Assembly: GCF_024713945.1 (NCBI RefSeq)
Contig: NC_134682.1
Location: forward strand, 682,001 to 746,000
Direction: 5' to 3'
Length of the DNA stretch: 64,000 nt
From: Dermatophagoides farinae
Lineage: Eukaryota > Arthropoda > Arachnida > Sarcoptiformes > Pyroglyphidae
The notes beneath the pieces were generated by a model. The model did no database searches. It saw nothing but the letters and a program-made list of their open reading frames with translations, and was not told the origin of the DNA. This document shows positions 24,210 to 38,194 of the stretch, in pieces; positions within the stretch are counted from its first letter, which is position 1, and every line of letters begins with the position of its first letter. The translations under genes and the position numbers were made by a program.

Positions 24210-25784
24210 TTATTTTGTCAATTTAAACGCCAACATTGTGAAACGTGCATACAGTATGATGAGCTATTTTTTTTTTTTTTTTTTTTTTTTTGATGGATAA
24301 ATCAAATTAAAAAAACAAAAAAAAAATGATTAATGAACACTTAACTTACACGAAAAAAAACCCATGTTGTCAACACTGTAATTGAACCAATTCTTATACC
24401 CCATGGTTTATTGCTAATCATACGTTCATATGTAGTGGCCATATAGAAACGAAAATGAAATGTGGCCATCCTGTTTGTATGATTTATTGTTTGCTGTATT
24501 GAAAAACGGATTGAATTGATTTTTGTATTCACTTTGGATACAAAATATGTAAACAATATCATTACAGAATAATCCAAAAATAGACAATAATAAAGCCAAA
24601 CTTTTACAATATATTTTTCATTATGAAAATGTTCATTATAAACAATAATCATTTCACTTGCTAAAAATGTAGTGAATAATGCCGATAATATTAATCCGGA
24701 TGCATAATTTTGTAAATCTTCATTGATTATAATCAATCGTACATACATGTTGAATAATGTTATTAATTTTCGTTCAATTATTGGTAATAATTGTAAACGT
24801 TTTATTGATTCAATTGTTTCATCATTGCATTCATCATTGGTCAATAGTCGTAATCGTCTTGTCCACATGATAATATTGAAACGTAATTGTTTGATGAAAT
24901 TAAATGCCAACATTATAAACTGGCCACCAATCAATAATGGAAATTGAATGAATGTATAAGTGAAATTCAATAGGCTACAAATCAATTGCATTGTAATGGT
25001 ACGCAAAATAATTTGCCATAATGGATGTGTATAATAGAATTGTTGCCAATCAACAAGATGTGCAACTATATTTAAAAACACTAAAGCCATGAATAAATGT
25101 GATTAAAATTCAACCAAAAAAAAAAAAAAAAGATTTAACCACAAAAAAACGATTCTTACGATAAAACGCGGCATTATAGCTATAGAAACGATCAATAGAT
25201 TGTTTATGTTCAGCCACACGTATTGGTATTTTTTTATTTATATAATCAAGAAACATGATTGTCACATTTGAGTATACAGAATTTGGCCATTTTCTACGAA
25301 ATTTATCCACAGTTTTTTCATTCGTTTCAATTGCTGTTTCATCATCATATAAATAAAGAATAATCGTACGAAATGCTAATGATCGATTTGTATTCATCGA
25401 TGAATAAACAATAAATGTCACTGATGCTATTGTAAATGCAAGCATTATGCACAAAATTTTCGGTATTGTACTTGTTTGATCGCTAAAAAATAATACCAAA
25501 TCACCAGCTATGAATCTAATTATGTCCGGATAATAATTGATTAAATCAAAAATGATGGCTACATAATAAAATACTACAATGAATGATAAAAAAAATTGAA
25601 ATTTTTCCTTCACTGGCAACGAATTGATTAACAAACATTCTGTTGAATCTAGTAATAAAAATTTACAATAATGATCAAATATTGAACCACCAGAATATGA
25701 AGTTAAATAAAACTTTGATAAAATGTAATAGAATCGATGCAAAAAACGATCCAAATGAAATTGTATGATTGATTTATCGCACAT
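24210..25784 (-). CDS. Multi-pass membrane protein, chemoreceptor-like, array copy 4
   Basis: Exons: 25784-25160, 25080-24350 and 24263-24210 (introns 79 and 86 bp; phases 1 and 0), about 469 residues. I chose the Met at 25784 (MCDKSIIQFHLDRF) because it matches the N-termini of copies 3 and 5; an upstream Met at 25835 is in frame. Family motifs: FYLTSYSGGSIFDHYCKF, FYYTHPLWQIILRT, YASGLILSALFTTFLASEM, YERMISNKPWGIRIGSITVLTTWVFF (in two pieces around the loop) and the last exon LIILYARFTMLAFKLTK. The frame is intact. Role inferred as for copy 1. Confidence 0.66.
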
Positions 25785-25835
25785 GATGATTCTTTCATAT
25801 ATATACACACACATGAAACGGAAATGGAGAATCAC

Positions 25836-26216
25836 TTGAAGAATTGTTGGACGACCGTTACAATGTCCAAACTTTTAGCAAATGATCCTCGGGATAGTGT
25901 TGATTCTTATCATTTTTAACTTTTTTTTTAAATTTTTTTTTATTATTTCTATAATCATATCGATTTCAATGAAAAACGGAAAAAACAAAAGTTTAATAAT
26001 GAATGAATGAATGAATGAATGAATGAATGAATGAATGTTAAATCAATATTAGCATTTTAATTTATTTCTCGTTTCTCGCATATCGATCAATTTAGTTAAG
26101 CCACTCGTTCGTTTGTTGTTGTTGTTTTTTTGCATAATAAATGAGTTTAAAAGACGAAAACAAAAAAATTAGTCTGCGAGAAATTATTACATTCCATCAT
26201 AATCATTTCGCCACAT
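25836..26216. other. Spacer between array copies 4 and 5, (GAAT)n microsatellite
   Basis: Contains a tetranucleotide run (GAAT)n, about nine units, at 25999-26037. No gene. Confidence 0.6.
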
Positions 26217-27774
26217 TCATTGAAACAATTTATTCGATAACATTGTGAAACGACAATAGATAATGATGAGCTAAAAAATTTTTCCGGAAATAATTCAATT
26301 ATAGAATAAAATACGGATAAACAAAAAAAAAAAAAACAAAAAAAAACCTTTACCTTTACAAAAACGAACCGTGTCAACACTGAAAATGGACCAATTTTCA
26401 TCCCAAATGGTTTTCTACTAACCATACGTTCATGGATGAACATTAAATGAAATTTAAAACGATCATTCGACAATGGATTTGTATGCCATATTGTTGCTTG
26501 CAGAACATATCTCAATGAATCAAGTTTTGCATTGAATTTCGCTATCCAATATGTTAATATTAACATATTTGAATAATTTAGAATTAGAAAATAATAAAAC
26601 AAACAACGTAATAGATATTGATCAGCACGTATTTGTTGTAAACAATTCCAAATAAATTGATTGGTTACAAATGATATTATTGTTGATAGAATAATTAGTG
26701 GCGAAAAATATGGTATAATTTGTTCGGAAAAAATATTCAATCGCACATACATCATATATCTATGCAGGATAAGTTTTTCAATCAATATGTTCAATTTAAC
26801 TGTCTGATTGTATTTGTGTTTACAATTCGAAGAAATCATTTGAATTTTGTTTATTGAATCCAAAAAATCTCGCCGTAACAAATTAATCGAACGTATACCA
26901 TTCATAGTGATAAAATAGCCAATCATTATTGGACAATAGGCAAATATCAGTAGGAAATCGATCGATATGCATGTAATTTGAAAGCCAAAAATACGTCCTA
27001 TAATTTGCCATAATGGTCGTTCATATATGAATTTGTCCATTTTGATCAGATGAGCTAAACAATTGACTATGACTTGTTTGGAAATGAAATCAGAATCAGA
27101 ATTAACCAATTTTTTTTCTCATTTATTGAATACTTACAATGAAAAAATCTGGCCAGACAATAAAATTTATTGAATGATGATTTAAATTCTGTGATTTTCG
27201 GATCAAATCTTCGTCGCAAATAATTGAGAAGAATGATCGTAGATCTGGATAATTGTTTTTTATTCATTCTAATGGATCTATGTAAAACATAATGATTTCT
27301 ATCAAATTCACGTAAATACATAATATATGTACGATATGCTTTCGATTCGTTTGTATTGAATGATTGATAAATAGTGAAACCAACGGTAAGAAATGCAAAC
27401 GTCGTGAACAATGAATACGTACGTCGTAATGATGAACCATATTTAACTTCAGTAATTAAACTAAAATCACCAATCAAAAATTCAAATGTATCACCATAAT
27501 GGATGAAATTATAGCCAGAAGTTGCATAATAAAATGAAATCAATATTAATAATGAAAAACAAATACGTTCCTGATAGGGTATTGCCCATATTAGCCATTT
27601 TTTGTTGGAACGATTATTATTATTATTATTATTATTGTTGTTGTCCTGTAATAGACAAAAATTGGTATGAAAATCAAAAATCGAACCATGTATATTGGGT
27701 GAAAAAGATTTCAAATAAAATGGCGATAATTGACAATAAATCCGGTATAGATAATTTTCCATTGATTCAGACAT
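26217..27774 (-). CDS. Multi-pass membrane protein, chemoreceptor-like, array copy 5
   Basis: Exons: 27774-27138, 27072-26354 and 26270-26217 (introns 65 and 83 bp; phases 1 and 0), about 469 residues. Starts MSESMENYLYRIYCQLSPFYLKSFSPN; then a poly-Asn run of ten in the first loop (a translated microsatellite); then FIYERPLWQIIGRI, MVSRKPFGMKIGPFSVLTRFVFVK and the last exon LIIIYCRFTMLSNKLFQ. Distal, most diverged member of the array, farthest from MNAT1. Same topology and splice phases as the others, which supports a common ancestor. Function inferred only. Confidence 0.68.
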
Positions 27775-28209
27775 TTTGAATCAACTACACACACACACAC
27801 AAAGAATTTTTCATCTAAACGTTTTTTTTGTCATTATTAGATGAATATATTCCATATTCTATGTCGCTTTGGTTACCAATAAAAAACAACAAGAAAAAAA
27901 AATTCCACAGTTAATTGAATGTGGTGATTAATTATTGGTTTTTTTTAATGAAATATTTCATCATCTTCAAGACAAGATCATTATAATTGTCATGTTTTTT
28001 GTTGTTGTTGGCTGTTGTTAGCTGTTGTAAGTAGTAGGTATGAAAAACAAAAACTTTTTGTCTGCCATTAATGATGATTGTGAACAAGAAAAAAATAAAA
28101 ATTTGAAATTCCAAATAAAAATTTAACAATTAAGTGTGGATAACGTCACCACATAAGTTTTTTTGTTGTTGTTGTTGTTGGTGGTAAAGTTTTTTCCTTA
28201 ATGTCATAA
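27775..28209. other. Spacer after receptor array
   Basis: AT-rich; (CA)n run near 27787-27800 and (TTG)n near 28160-28182. No gene seen. Confidence 0.5.
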
Positions 28210-31200
28210 TTATTGATTGAATGTTCCACCATGTAATATTAGAAATGAATCTCGTTTTATATTGAATAATGGATGACTTTTACCCAGTTTATGGCTAAAT
28301 TTGATTCTTGAACGTTTTTTTTCACGTTCAAAATCATGTAAATTAATACGACCATCGGTAAAACGAAATATTTTTGGCCATGACACTAAACCACCAGTGG
28401 TTGGAAAATTCGTATCAAATTCATTACCAGTAGGTATAATTTCATTAGCAAATATTGACGATGATGGTGGTGGTGGTGGTGGTGGTTGTGGTGGTGGCTG
28501 TACTGCTCCCGATAACTGTTTACCACCACCGGTTAATCTTCGTTCCATTGGTGCATCTAAATCACCGATATCATTATCAATATGATTTGAATGAAGTGAT
28601 TGCGGTAGTGGCGGCGATGGTGCTACTGGTGGTCCATTAGATAATTGTGCCATAAATTTATCAAAAAATAATGGCATCATCTGATGTAATGTTTGTGGAA
28701 ATCCTTGTTGATTAAAGATGATTTTATTTTGTTGTTGGGGTGGTGGTGATACCATCATTTGCTGTTGTAATGATGGTTTGTTGTTGTTGTTGTTTTGATT
28801 CACATTTTTTGGATGAAAATTATTCTGTCCACTATTATTGACACTGTTGTTATTTTTGTTTTTGTTGTTATTCTTCAACCGTGATGGCTGAAATTCATCA
28901 TCCAATTCAAGATCGTTGATCGACACATCCTCTTTGGAAAGACCACGATTGTTATTGTTGTTCATTTTAAATGAATTAAAATTTCGACCACGAGGCGGCT
29001 CAAGCATTTCACCAAATCGACGTTTAAATTCTTTTTGATTTCTGTTCGCATTCACATTCGATTCATCATTCAATCGTCGATCATCATCATCACGTTTATC
29101 AATTAAAGAATTATCATTATTCTCAATAATTTCCACCATTCCACCAGCATCAGTAACATTGGGTCTGGTTAATATGAATCCTTCATCATTACTAAGTAAT
29201 GGTAAACGTTTATGAAACATCATCATCATTAAACGTTGATGAGAATTCATTGGATCACGTTGATTAGCTGGTTCGTTGATGGGATTTTCGATAATCAATG
29301 GCGATGCCGTGGTCAGTTTCATCAATCGTCCAGATGATGGTGTAACAATAGACGATTGATTCATTGTCGATTCTGTTCGTGTCAAACGTTTCAATTCAAT
29401 CACCGGTAATGACCATTGTGGTTCATTGTTATCATTTTTATTACGACGATGATGATGATGTTGAGCATCTGATAATTTTTCTGGATATTGAAGATGATTA
29501 AAATTGTTTTGATTATTGAATACAGGACGACGATTATTGTGATTTGTAGTTCGCCGTACAAACGGTCTTAATACATGATCACCAGAGTTTGATGTTTGCA
29601 AATATTGGCTACGTTGTTCAACATCGTCCAATGTTTGTATTGTATTCGAATTGGATTGTGTAATTGGTGATGATACGAGATCAGATAATTGATGATTAAA
29701 CGCAGTACCATTATAATGATTTGTATAAATAACTCGATTTGTATTCGGTTCGATCAATTTTGTCATTATAAACATTTTTGAACGAAGATCAACTTCATTC
29801 GATTTGGCATTTATTGTCAATTTTTTCGGCTGATTATTAATTGAATAATAATGATTCAATGGAAATGATTCTGGTGGTGGTGGTGGTGGTGATGGTGGTG
29901 GTAAAACAATCGATTTTGGACCATCAATCGATTCACTAGAATCTAATGGCATTATAATGGTTCCTAAATTGTGGCCATCATCATAATCACCATCATCATC
30001 ATTGTAGGTTTGATTATAATGTGTTGTATTTACATCGACACTATCTTCAAACACAAGATCAACATTTAAATCACTAAATTGTTTTAAATTCGGTGACATT
30101 TTTGTTTTGTGTTTTGTTTTATTATTTTTTTTTACAATTTGATAATTGGCTTGTTTATCATCATCGTATTGATTTTGATGAAAAATATCACTATTATTTT
30201 TTTCCATTACAATTGGCAATAGATTTTTTGGTTCAACAATAAAAGTAGTGGTAGTTTTAGCCTGTGATGGACGTATCAATCGATGATTGGAATTTTTTTT
30301 CATCATATGATGAAAATCTTTAATAATATTTTGTTCATTGTTTATCGATTGTGAAATTCTATCATTCTGATGATTATGATGATGATGATGATTATTGGAG
30401 AATTTTTGTCCAAAAACAGTAACAAAATCATGACTAAACAAAATTATCATTATGATTAGAATCAATATTGATGATGATCGGTATGATAATGATGATAATA
30501 ATGGCCGTTTTTGATATCGATGATTTTGATGATGATGATGATGATGATGGTAATAATGATGATCATGATCATCATCATCACCATTAATTCGATTACATGA
30601 TTCAATCGGAAACATTGATGGTGATGGTGAATTTTTTGGATACTGGAAAAAAAACAAAGAAAATTAAAATTAATAAACAAACGAAGAAAAAAAAATGATA
30701 AATGATAGAGTTAATAATGATGTGATGCACAATAATTGTCAAACACACATAGTCGTTTTTTTTTGGTTTTTTTTTGTCAACGACGATAATTGGTTAAATT
30801 AAAAATTTTTTTCTTTCTCGTCATCGTCAATTATACATTCAAGGAAGATGAATGAATGAATGAATGAATGAACGTCGAACACAGAGCAAAACAAAAAAAC
30901 GTACCACAACAACAACAACAACAACAACATGGAAATGGGAGCCATTTTCATTTATAAAATGATGATGATGGTCATCATCATCAATGATGATAATGGTCAA
31001 CACAGGTAGTCAACAACAACAGCAGCAGCAGCAGCAGTAGCAACGATTTAAAAATACGGATGAGATTAAGACAAGCCACAAAACGATAAATAGAAATATG
31101 ATAATTTTTCTTTTTTTTTTGAGAAAAATGATCATCAACGAAAAATTTTTGTTTTGTTTTGTTTTCGTGAGAAATTAATTCATTTTTTTCGGATGATGAT

Positions 31201-34200
31201 GTATTATAATGGCTAAAAAAATGATTTCCATGTGTGTGTGTGTGTGTGTGTGAACCAAAATGACTTTTTTACTTTGTTTCATTTTTTTTTCTTTCTTTGA
31301 TGATGATTCAATTGAAACGTTGTATAAATGAATTCAACGATATTATGATCATAGAAATGAACGTGTACAAAATACATAAATATTACATTACATACATACA
31401 TAACGCATCGAGGACAATGATGAAAAAGGAAAAAAAATCACCAACAGGATCATGAAAGACGATTAGCATCAACAACAATTTTGAACCGTTTTTTTTTTTT
31501 GATTACCGTGAATCATCGAATTGTATCAAACATGACAACAACAACGATGATGATGGTGATGATTTTGGCCATCATATCATCATCATCGCCACACAAACAA
31601 GTTGGTCAATGTTGAATTTTTCGTTTTTTTTTGTCCGAATTTAACTTTTCGCTTAGATTTCGCAAAAAAAACTCCATTTAAAAAACTATAAAATTTTTTT
31701 CGATGATCTTGAAAATTGTGTCTCTAAAGAAATAAAACAAAAAAATGAAAAACAAAACAATTGAAAATGAACAGGCCAAATGAAAATGGTTTTTTGTTTC
31801 TGTTTTGTTTTCGCGTAAATTTTATGGCCCATAATTAGTCAACTTGACACCTATCATCGTCATCGTCATCATCGACAACATTTTTTTGGCATGGCATTGA
31901 CTCATTTGACCAAAATTTGATGGTGAAAACACACACACACACACACACATGGTGAACAACTAACAAACAAAAAGCCTAAACATTCGATCAATAGACAATG
32001 AATGAATCATTTGGAAAATGAACAAAATTCCAAAAAAAAACAAAAACTAAAACGAAATGAAATTTGGCCATGAATGAAAAATCATTTTTTTTCACCAATG
32101 CCAATTATTAACAAAATAAATGATTCACATTCAATTCAGCCAGTGAAATTGGATCATCATCATCATTCAAACGGATGCTTTGAATTGAATTGAAATTTCA
32201 TTTTCATATTTCTTTCTCCCTTTATCTCTCATCACCTTGTTTGTTTTTTTACCTTGTACGATGATCATCAGTCGACCACATGCTGTTGTTGTTTTTAGCA
32301 ATTTTTTTTCATTTTTTTTTCTCTTTCTCGTTTACCATTCACCATGAGTCTTCGACATTCACAACATGATCATGGTGTAGCCATCATCAAACTGATGATG
32401 TTCATGATGTTCATGATGATGATGATACAGAGAAAACATATTCAGATATCAATGTGGATATGGATTATGAATTTTTGTGATTAAAAAGATTTTTGATGAT
32501 GATGAAATGATAAAAAATGAGAAACTTTACTGGAAACGTTGTTTGTTTGTTTGTTTTTTTCATTTCCACGAAAAATTCCACATCTGACACAATAGATTAG
32601 CATCAAAATCAGATGGACAGCAAAAAAAAAGAGTTCATGAACTTTATCATGATGATAAAAAAAAGTTCAAATTTCAATCACAAAACAGATTTTTTTTTCT
32701 TGTTACTAGGTAGGCGGTGGATGAAATGAAAATGCCAAATACGAATCATTGTCGAAAGTCACGATAAATATGATTCAATGAAAAAAAAGAAAAAAAAATT
32801 TCATGATTCCATCTCCATTTCATTCAATATAAAATTTGAATTAAAATGAAATAAATTCAAATGCAAAAAAGAAAAAAATTCGTTCATGTTCCACATCACA
32901 AGGGATTTTATTATTACCATCAAATATGCAAATTGAATGATGATGATGAAGAAACAAAAAAAAAATCAACACCACTACTACAAACATTCCGGAAATGGAT
33001 GATAATAATAATAACCATCATAAATGATCTGAAACATTACAGAAAAAAAAACAAATGAAAATCGTATCGTAAACATGGGAAATGAATATCAATTAGTTGA
33101 AAGATTATGGTGATGATGATAATGATGATAATCGCTGTTGCATCACAATCACCATCATCATCAAATCAGCTGAGCCACAAAACAAAGCCATCATCATGAT
33201 CACAAAATGTACATTGATCCATTGTCCGATATCATGCTGATATATTCGTATTTAATCTGTGGTCAGCCAATGAAGTTTATTTTATTGTGTGTGTGTGTGT
33301 GTTCATGTTGATCAAATCCTTCAAAACTTCAAATCAAACAAAAACAAAGCAGATGTTAATGGTAAGTGTAAAGGGATCTTTTCTTTTTCTGTAGACTAAT
33401 GATGATAGATGATGAATTTTTTTTTGTTTCTTTTTCTTTTTTGGATTCATTTATCCGATATTATTATTATTATGGAAATATGCAAAACACACGAATTCTA
33501 TGAATAAAAACAACAACGACTGCAATACAAGGTGAATACAAAATGAAATATTCAAACAACAGAAAAAAAAACTCTAAACGTGTGCAGTGTTTGTGTGTGT
33601 GTGTGTGCTGCAAACATTGTGGTGGACAAATTGTCGTGGTTTTTTTTCCTATAAATATGATGGACTTTGATTCCGATTTTTTGTTTTCCAATTGGCTTGA
33701 CATTTTTTTTTGTTTGTTTGTTTGTTCAAAATGACTATATTTAGGCATATTGTGTGCGTGTGTATGTATTGATCATTTGACATCGATCATAATCGATTGG
33801 AAACATTTTCATCATCAACAACAACAACAGAAAAAAATGGACTATTGATTAAACAATAAACACAAACAAGCAAACGGACACACACACACACTGCACACGT
33901 CATGAATTTGAATAAACAAAACAAATCAAAAAAAAAAATTCGTGAGATTCGATTCATTCATTCATTCATGGACAAACCACGAGATACAAACAAACGACAA
34001 ACCAATGGCAGAACCACACACACACACACACACATGTATGCATATTTATGATTGTTTCGATTGATTTTTTTTTAATGAAAAATAATGATAACTGAACAGC
34101 AATCTGAAAAGGTAGACAGGTTTCATCGATAAAATTGATAATAATTTATTTTTTTTCTATACCCCGAAAAAAATGGGGAAAAAAGTCTATGTAAGCCACG

Positions 34201-36811
34201 CATTTTACGGACACTTTTCCATCCCCTGCCTTACTGTTGCTGTACAAAATTTGCCATTTTTTCCCGCTAGGATTTTTTTCAATGTATATATGAAAGAAAA
34301 ATCAAAACAAAAGAAAAAAAAACAAAAACCAATAAGGAAACATGACAACACACACACATAAACAAACAGACTGGCAGACAAAAGTCAAAAAAAAAATAAA
34401 AAAAAATTGGATGAATAAAGGCTCATTTAACTTTGATGAATGATTGAATGAATTTTTTTTTCCACATTTATCGATAATTATTTCTTCTCTACAATAAATT
34501 CATCAATAGATATATCTCACGGCAAAACTGAATGAATAAAAGAAAAAATCCATATGTGTGTGATTGAATCGATTTAACAAAGAAAAAAAAATGAAATGAA
34601 ATGAAATGAAAAATGTTTTTCTCTCAGCTGATGTGAATTGAAAACATTTTTTTTTTTCGTTGTTGTTGTTGTTGTTGTTGTCATCTTCAATGGTTGACTT
34701 ATCCCGGTGATTATGGCAATGATGATGATGATGATGATCCATTCAAGAAACATCTTTGAACTAAATAATGATGATGGCTAATCCTTTGTGTCCACTATTC
34801 GTGTATGTACAAACTGTCTTTTTTTTTTTTTTGCTTTTGATCATAAAAAAGAAATCAAGAGAATCATCATACATTTATCGCAATTATCATCATCATTTTT
34901 TTTCTCATTGTTCGGGTAGCTCAGACATAGACAGTAAAAGATAAGCCATATGTGTTTGGTCATCATTGTAATCCGAATGAATTGGATATACATGGAAAAA
35001 AAAGGTGGCAAAATAAACTTATGATGATGATGATGATGATGACAAAACGGACAATGATGATGTTGGCCTTTATTGGAAAATTGTAATGTTTTTTTTTGGA
35101 TATGCTAAAATGTTATAAAAATTCATCATCATCACATCACATACACTATTCAGTATTGGAAAAAAAAGTGATGAACCTTATCATCATCATTCTCAACGAT
35201 ATAATCATTATGAAGACTAGGATGATGATGATGATGATGATGATAATAAACGGGCATTTAGATTTGTTGTATAAAGTTCCACTCTTTTTTTCTTGTATAT
35301 TATATAGTGGATGGTTGTGAAAAAAAAAGAATGAAAAAATTACAACTGTCGATAAATGATGGTGTTGGTGGCGGTGGTCAACAACAACAGCAACAACAAG
35401 TTTCAGATTCAACAAGTTTTACATTCAACAAGTGTCTGTTTGTTTGTTTATTTGAAACATTTTTATTTACAAACCACTTGTTGTGTTTTTTTTCTGGGAA
35501 CAATTAAAACAAAAACAAACAGATGAAATGATGCAGCAAAAAAAATGGCTGATGATAAATCTTTGAAGAAAAAAAAAATGCTTTCAAACAATGATCGATG
35601 ATGTTTGTGTGTGTGTGTGTGTGTGCGTGTGTAATTTGGGTGAAAGAAATGAAAAAAAAAATTTCAATCAAAAAAAAAACTTGAACTTTTCAAAAAAAAT
35701 TTTCAAAATTTTTTCGTTCAATAACGAAAATCGGATCATGGAGAAAACAGTGATCATCAGTTTGAATTTAATCAATTTAAACTTTTGAAAAAAGCAAAAA
35801 AAAAAAACAAACAAACAGACAGAGAGATATTTTGTTGTTGTTGTTCACCACCACTAACTACAACAACAACATCCAATTTGACCTTAGACAAATAATAATA
35901 ATTTGTTAATTATGGATGGTTATGGTTTATGTTTTGTTTTGTTTTCAGCATTTGACTCTTTTTTTTCACTTCATCATCATCATCATCATCAAATTATGTT
36001 CATCGTGCATCGACATTTTTTTGTGATGGTCAAAATCAAATGTAACGAGAAAGAGAGAAAAAAAATTCCAAGATGAAAGTGTTGTGGAAATCAAAATCCA
36101 AACGAATCGAATCAATTTTCAAATCATCGATATTTGACGAATTTGATTCAAAATTTAAAATACGGAAATTTATCGATATGAACAATCATCATTCACATCA
36201 TCATCAGGATCAAAATTCACTGATGATGATGATGATGATGATTTGACGACAAAACAAAACAATGGCAACAGGAAACAAACAAAACAGAAAAATCATTTGA
36301 ATCAAAATTCCAAAAACCATTATTTTTTGTTGGAGAAAAAAAAAGAAAATCAATTTCTCCATCCATTCATTCGTAGCTCGATTGATTGATTTCCAAGTGT
36401 AGATGATGATGATGATTCAACATTGCATCATTAAGCTGGGAAAAATTTTGAAATTTTTTTTTTTTAGAAACAAAAAAAATCATGACTTACCTGATGTTGA
36501 TTTGTCAATATAATGGAAAAATTTTGCTGTTGTTGTTGTTGTTGTTGTCCGGATAAATTGTTGTCGAAACAACTACAATGGTCATCGTTTTCGTTGTCGT
36601 TGACGTTATCATGATGATGTTGATTATGGCGATTTTGATGATTTCGATGATGATGATGATGATGACCATCATTCGATTTGAAATTTGAATTTAAACATTT
36701 TCTTCGTTTATCTTTATAATTATGATATGATGCAACCATTATTGACATGATCGATGTTGACAATGATGATGATAATGTTGCTGTTGTGATCATCATCATC
36801 ATCATCATCAT
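28210..36811 (-). CDS. Low-complexity secreted/membrane protein, unrecognised, long intron
   Basis: Main exon 30642-28210 (810 residues) begins at a good acceptor (TTTTTTTTCCAG). A candidate 5' exon, 36811-36491 (107 residues), ends at a perfect CAG/GTAAGT donor in matching phase 0, implying a 5.8-kb intron; the link is inference. If the 5' exon is wrong, the start would be MFPIESCNRING at about 30615. Residues about 55-80 of the main exon are hydrophobic (ILILIIMIILF...VFGQ), a signal peptide or anchor. Most of the rest is Asn/His/Gln/Pro-rich with translated microsatellites. The last ~75 residues are normal complexity: LVSWPKIFRFTDGRINLHDFE, a basic stretch, then NIKRDSFLILHGGTF. That looks conserved-type sequence, possibly the functional part. 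I do not recognise the family. Confidence 0.55.
30643..36490. other. Long microsatellite-rich intron or spacer
   Basis: About 5.8 kb with no convincing coding exon. It is dense in (GAT/ATC)n, (CA/GT)n (31231-31252, 31930-31950, 33285-33301, 34018-34034, 35605-35623), (CAA)n near 30905-30930 and an (AGC)n run at 31019-31037. If the low-complexity gene's 5' exon is correct, this is its intron. Confidence 0.5.
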
Positions 36812-38194
36812 CTTATAAATTTAAAATAAAAAACCAGAAAATTTCATTTGGTCAATATGGATCATCATCGTCATTGCATTCATATTTTCACCAAAAAAAA
36901 TCACACCAACAAATCACCAGACACACACACTGAAACAAAATTTACTCTGAAAAAAAAATTCCATCAACAAGTGGATGAAAATAACAAATGACAACAGATG
37001 ATAATCGAGATTATGAATTGAAAAAAATGAATTTTTTTTTGTTGTTGTTGTGATATGAATCAACAACAATCACGAATTAAATGAAATGATGAATGCTGCC
37101 ATTTTACTTGTTGTTGTCATACATGGCAGCAGCAGCAAGTGAATGAATGAATGATTTGAAGCAACAACTGGCTGTGATATGATGTGCACATTCAACAAAA
37201 AGTAGAAGGAGAAGAAGAAGAAGAAAATCAAAAGAAAAAACAATAAAATGAACGAAATGAATGGGAAAAAAAGGGACCAAACTTTTTTTTTCTGAAAAGA
37301 AACAAGGCGTGTATATTATATATGTGGAAGAAAAATTTTCTTTCAATGCCTGTATGTTGTTATTCATACAATGAATGTGTAAGTGTGTATGTTGAGCATC
37401 ATAATGATTTTGGATTTTAGAGAAAAAAAAGAAAGAGAAAGATGTTGTTTTGGAACACACACACACACACACACACTTGAAACACATGAATGAAAATCAT
37501 CATCAAATCATCATCAACACAAGATTATAAATGATCAGGATGATGATCAATTCATCCACGAATTTGTGAATGTTTTTTTTTCTCTCTCTTTTTCCTTTGA
37601 ATATCATCACCAACAAAATCAATGAATTTGGATTCTTGTCTTCAAATTGATGATTGTGATTGTGTTTTTGTTGTTCATACATGTATGAGAGACAAATGTA
37701 ACAATATATATGAATGGATGACCGAATACACAATAGAGTGGATCATCATTAAATAATTTTCGTTTTTTTTTTTTTTGAAAAAAAAAGATAATCATATCAA
37801 ATCATAATGTGATGGTTTTATTTTCATTTCTTGTTTGATACAATCATCTGTTTTTATTCGATTGTTCTGTTTGTCTATTGTGTGCGCACGTATAATGATG
37901 TTTGTTTTTGTCTTTTGTACTTTATTTTTGTATTTTTATAGTCGATTGTTTTCTCAAGATAATTGGAAATAAACAAACAAACAATGAAAGATTGATGTTC
38001 TATTCTACCATTCACATATATCATATCATCATAATAATATAATTAAGCTTCTAGGTTTGATTTGATTTTTGAATTCAGATGTATTTCGATTTTTGTATTA
38101 ATAATTTCCGTGAAATAATTTTTTTCCCAGTTTATACGTTGCTAGTTATTCATCATGATGATGATATGTATAAAACAGATGATTTTTGAACAAC
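36812..38194. other. Spacer, simple repeats
   Basis: No gene. Includes (AGA)n near 37203-37225, (CA)n at 37456-37476 and several (TTG)n tracts. Confidence 0.5.

Noticed and set aside
35307-35507. Small plus-strand protein with poly-Gln
   Set aside because: Short, repeat-derived, no domain or flanking splice evidence.
30900-36490. CRISPR-like or satellite array
   Set aside because: Repeats are simple sequence without spacers of constant length; the DNA is eukaryotic.
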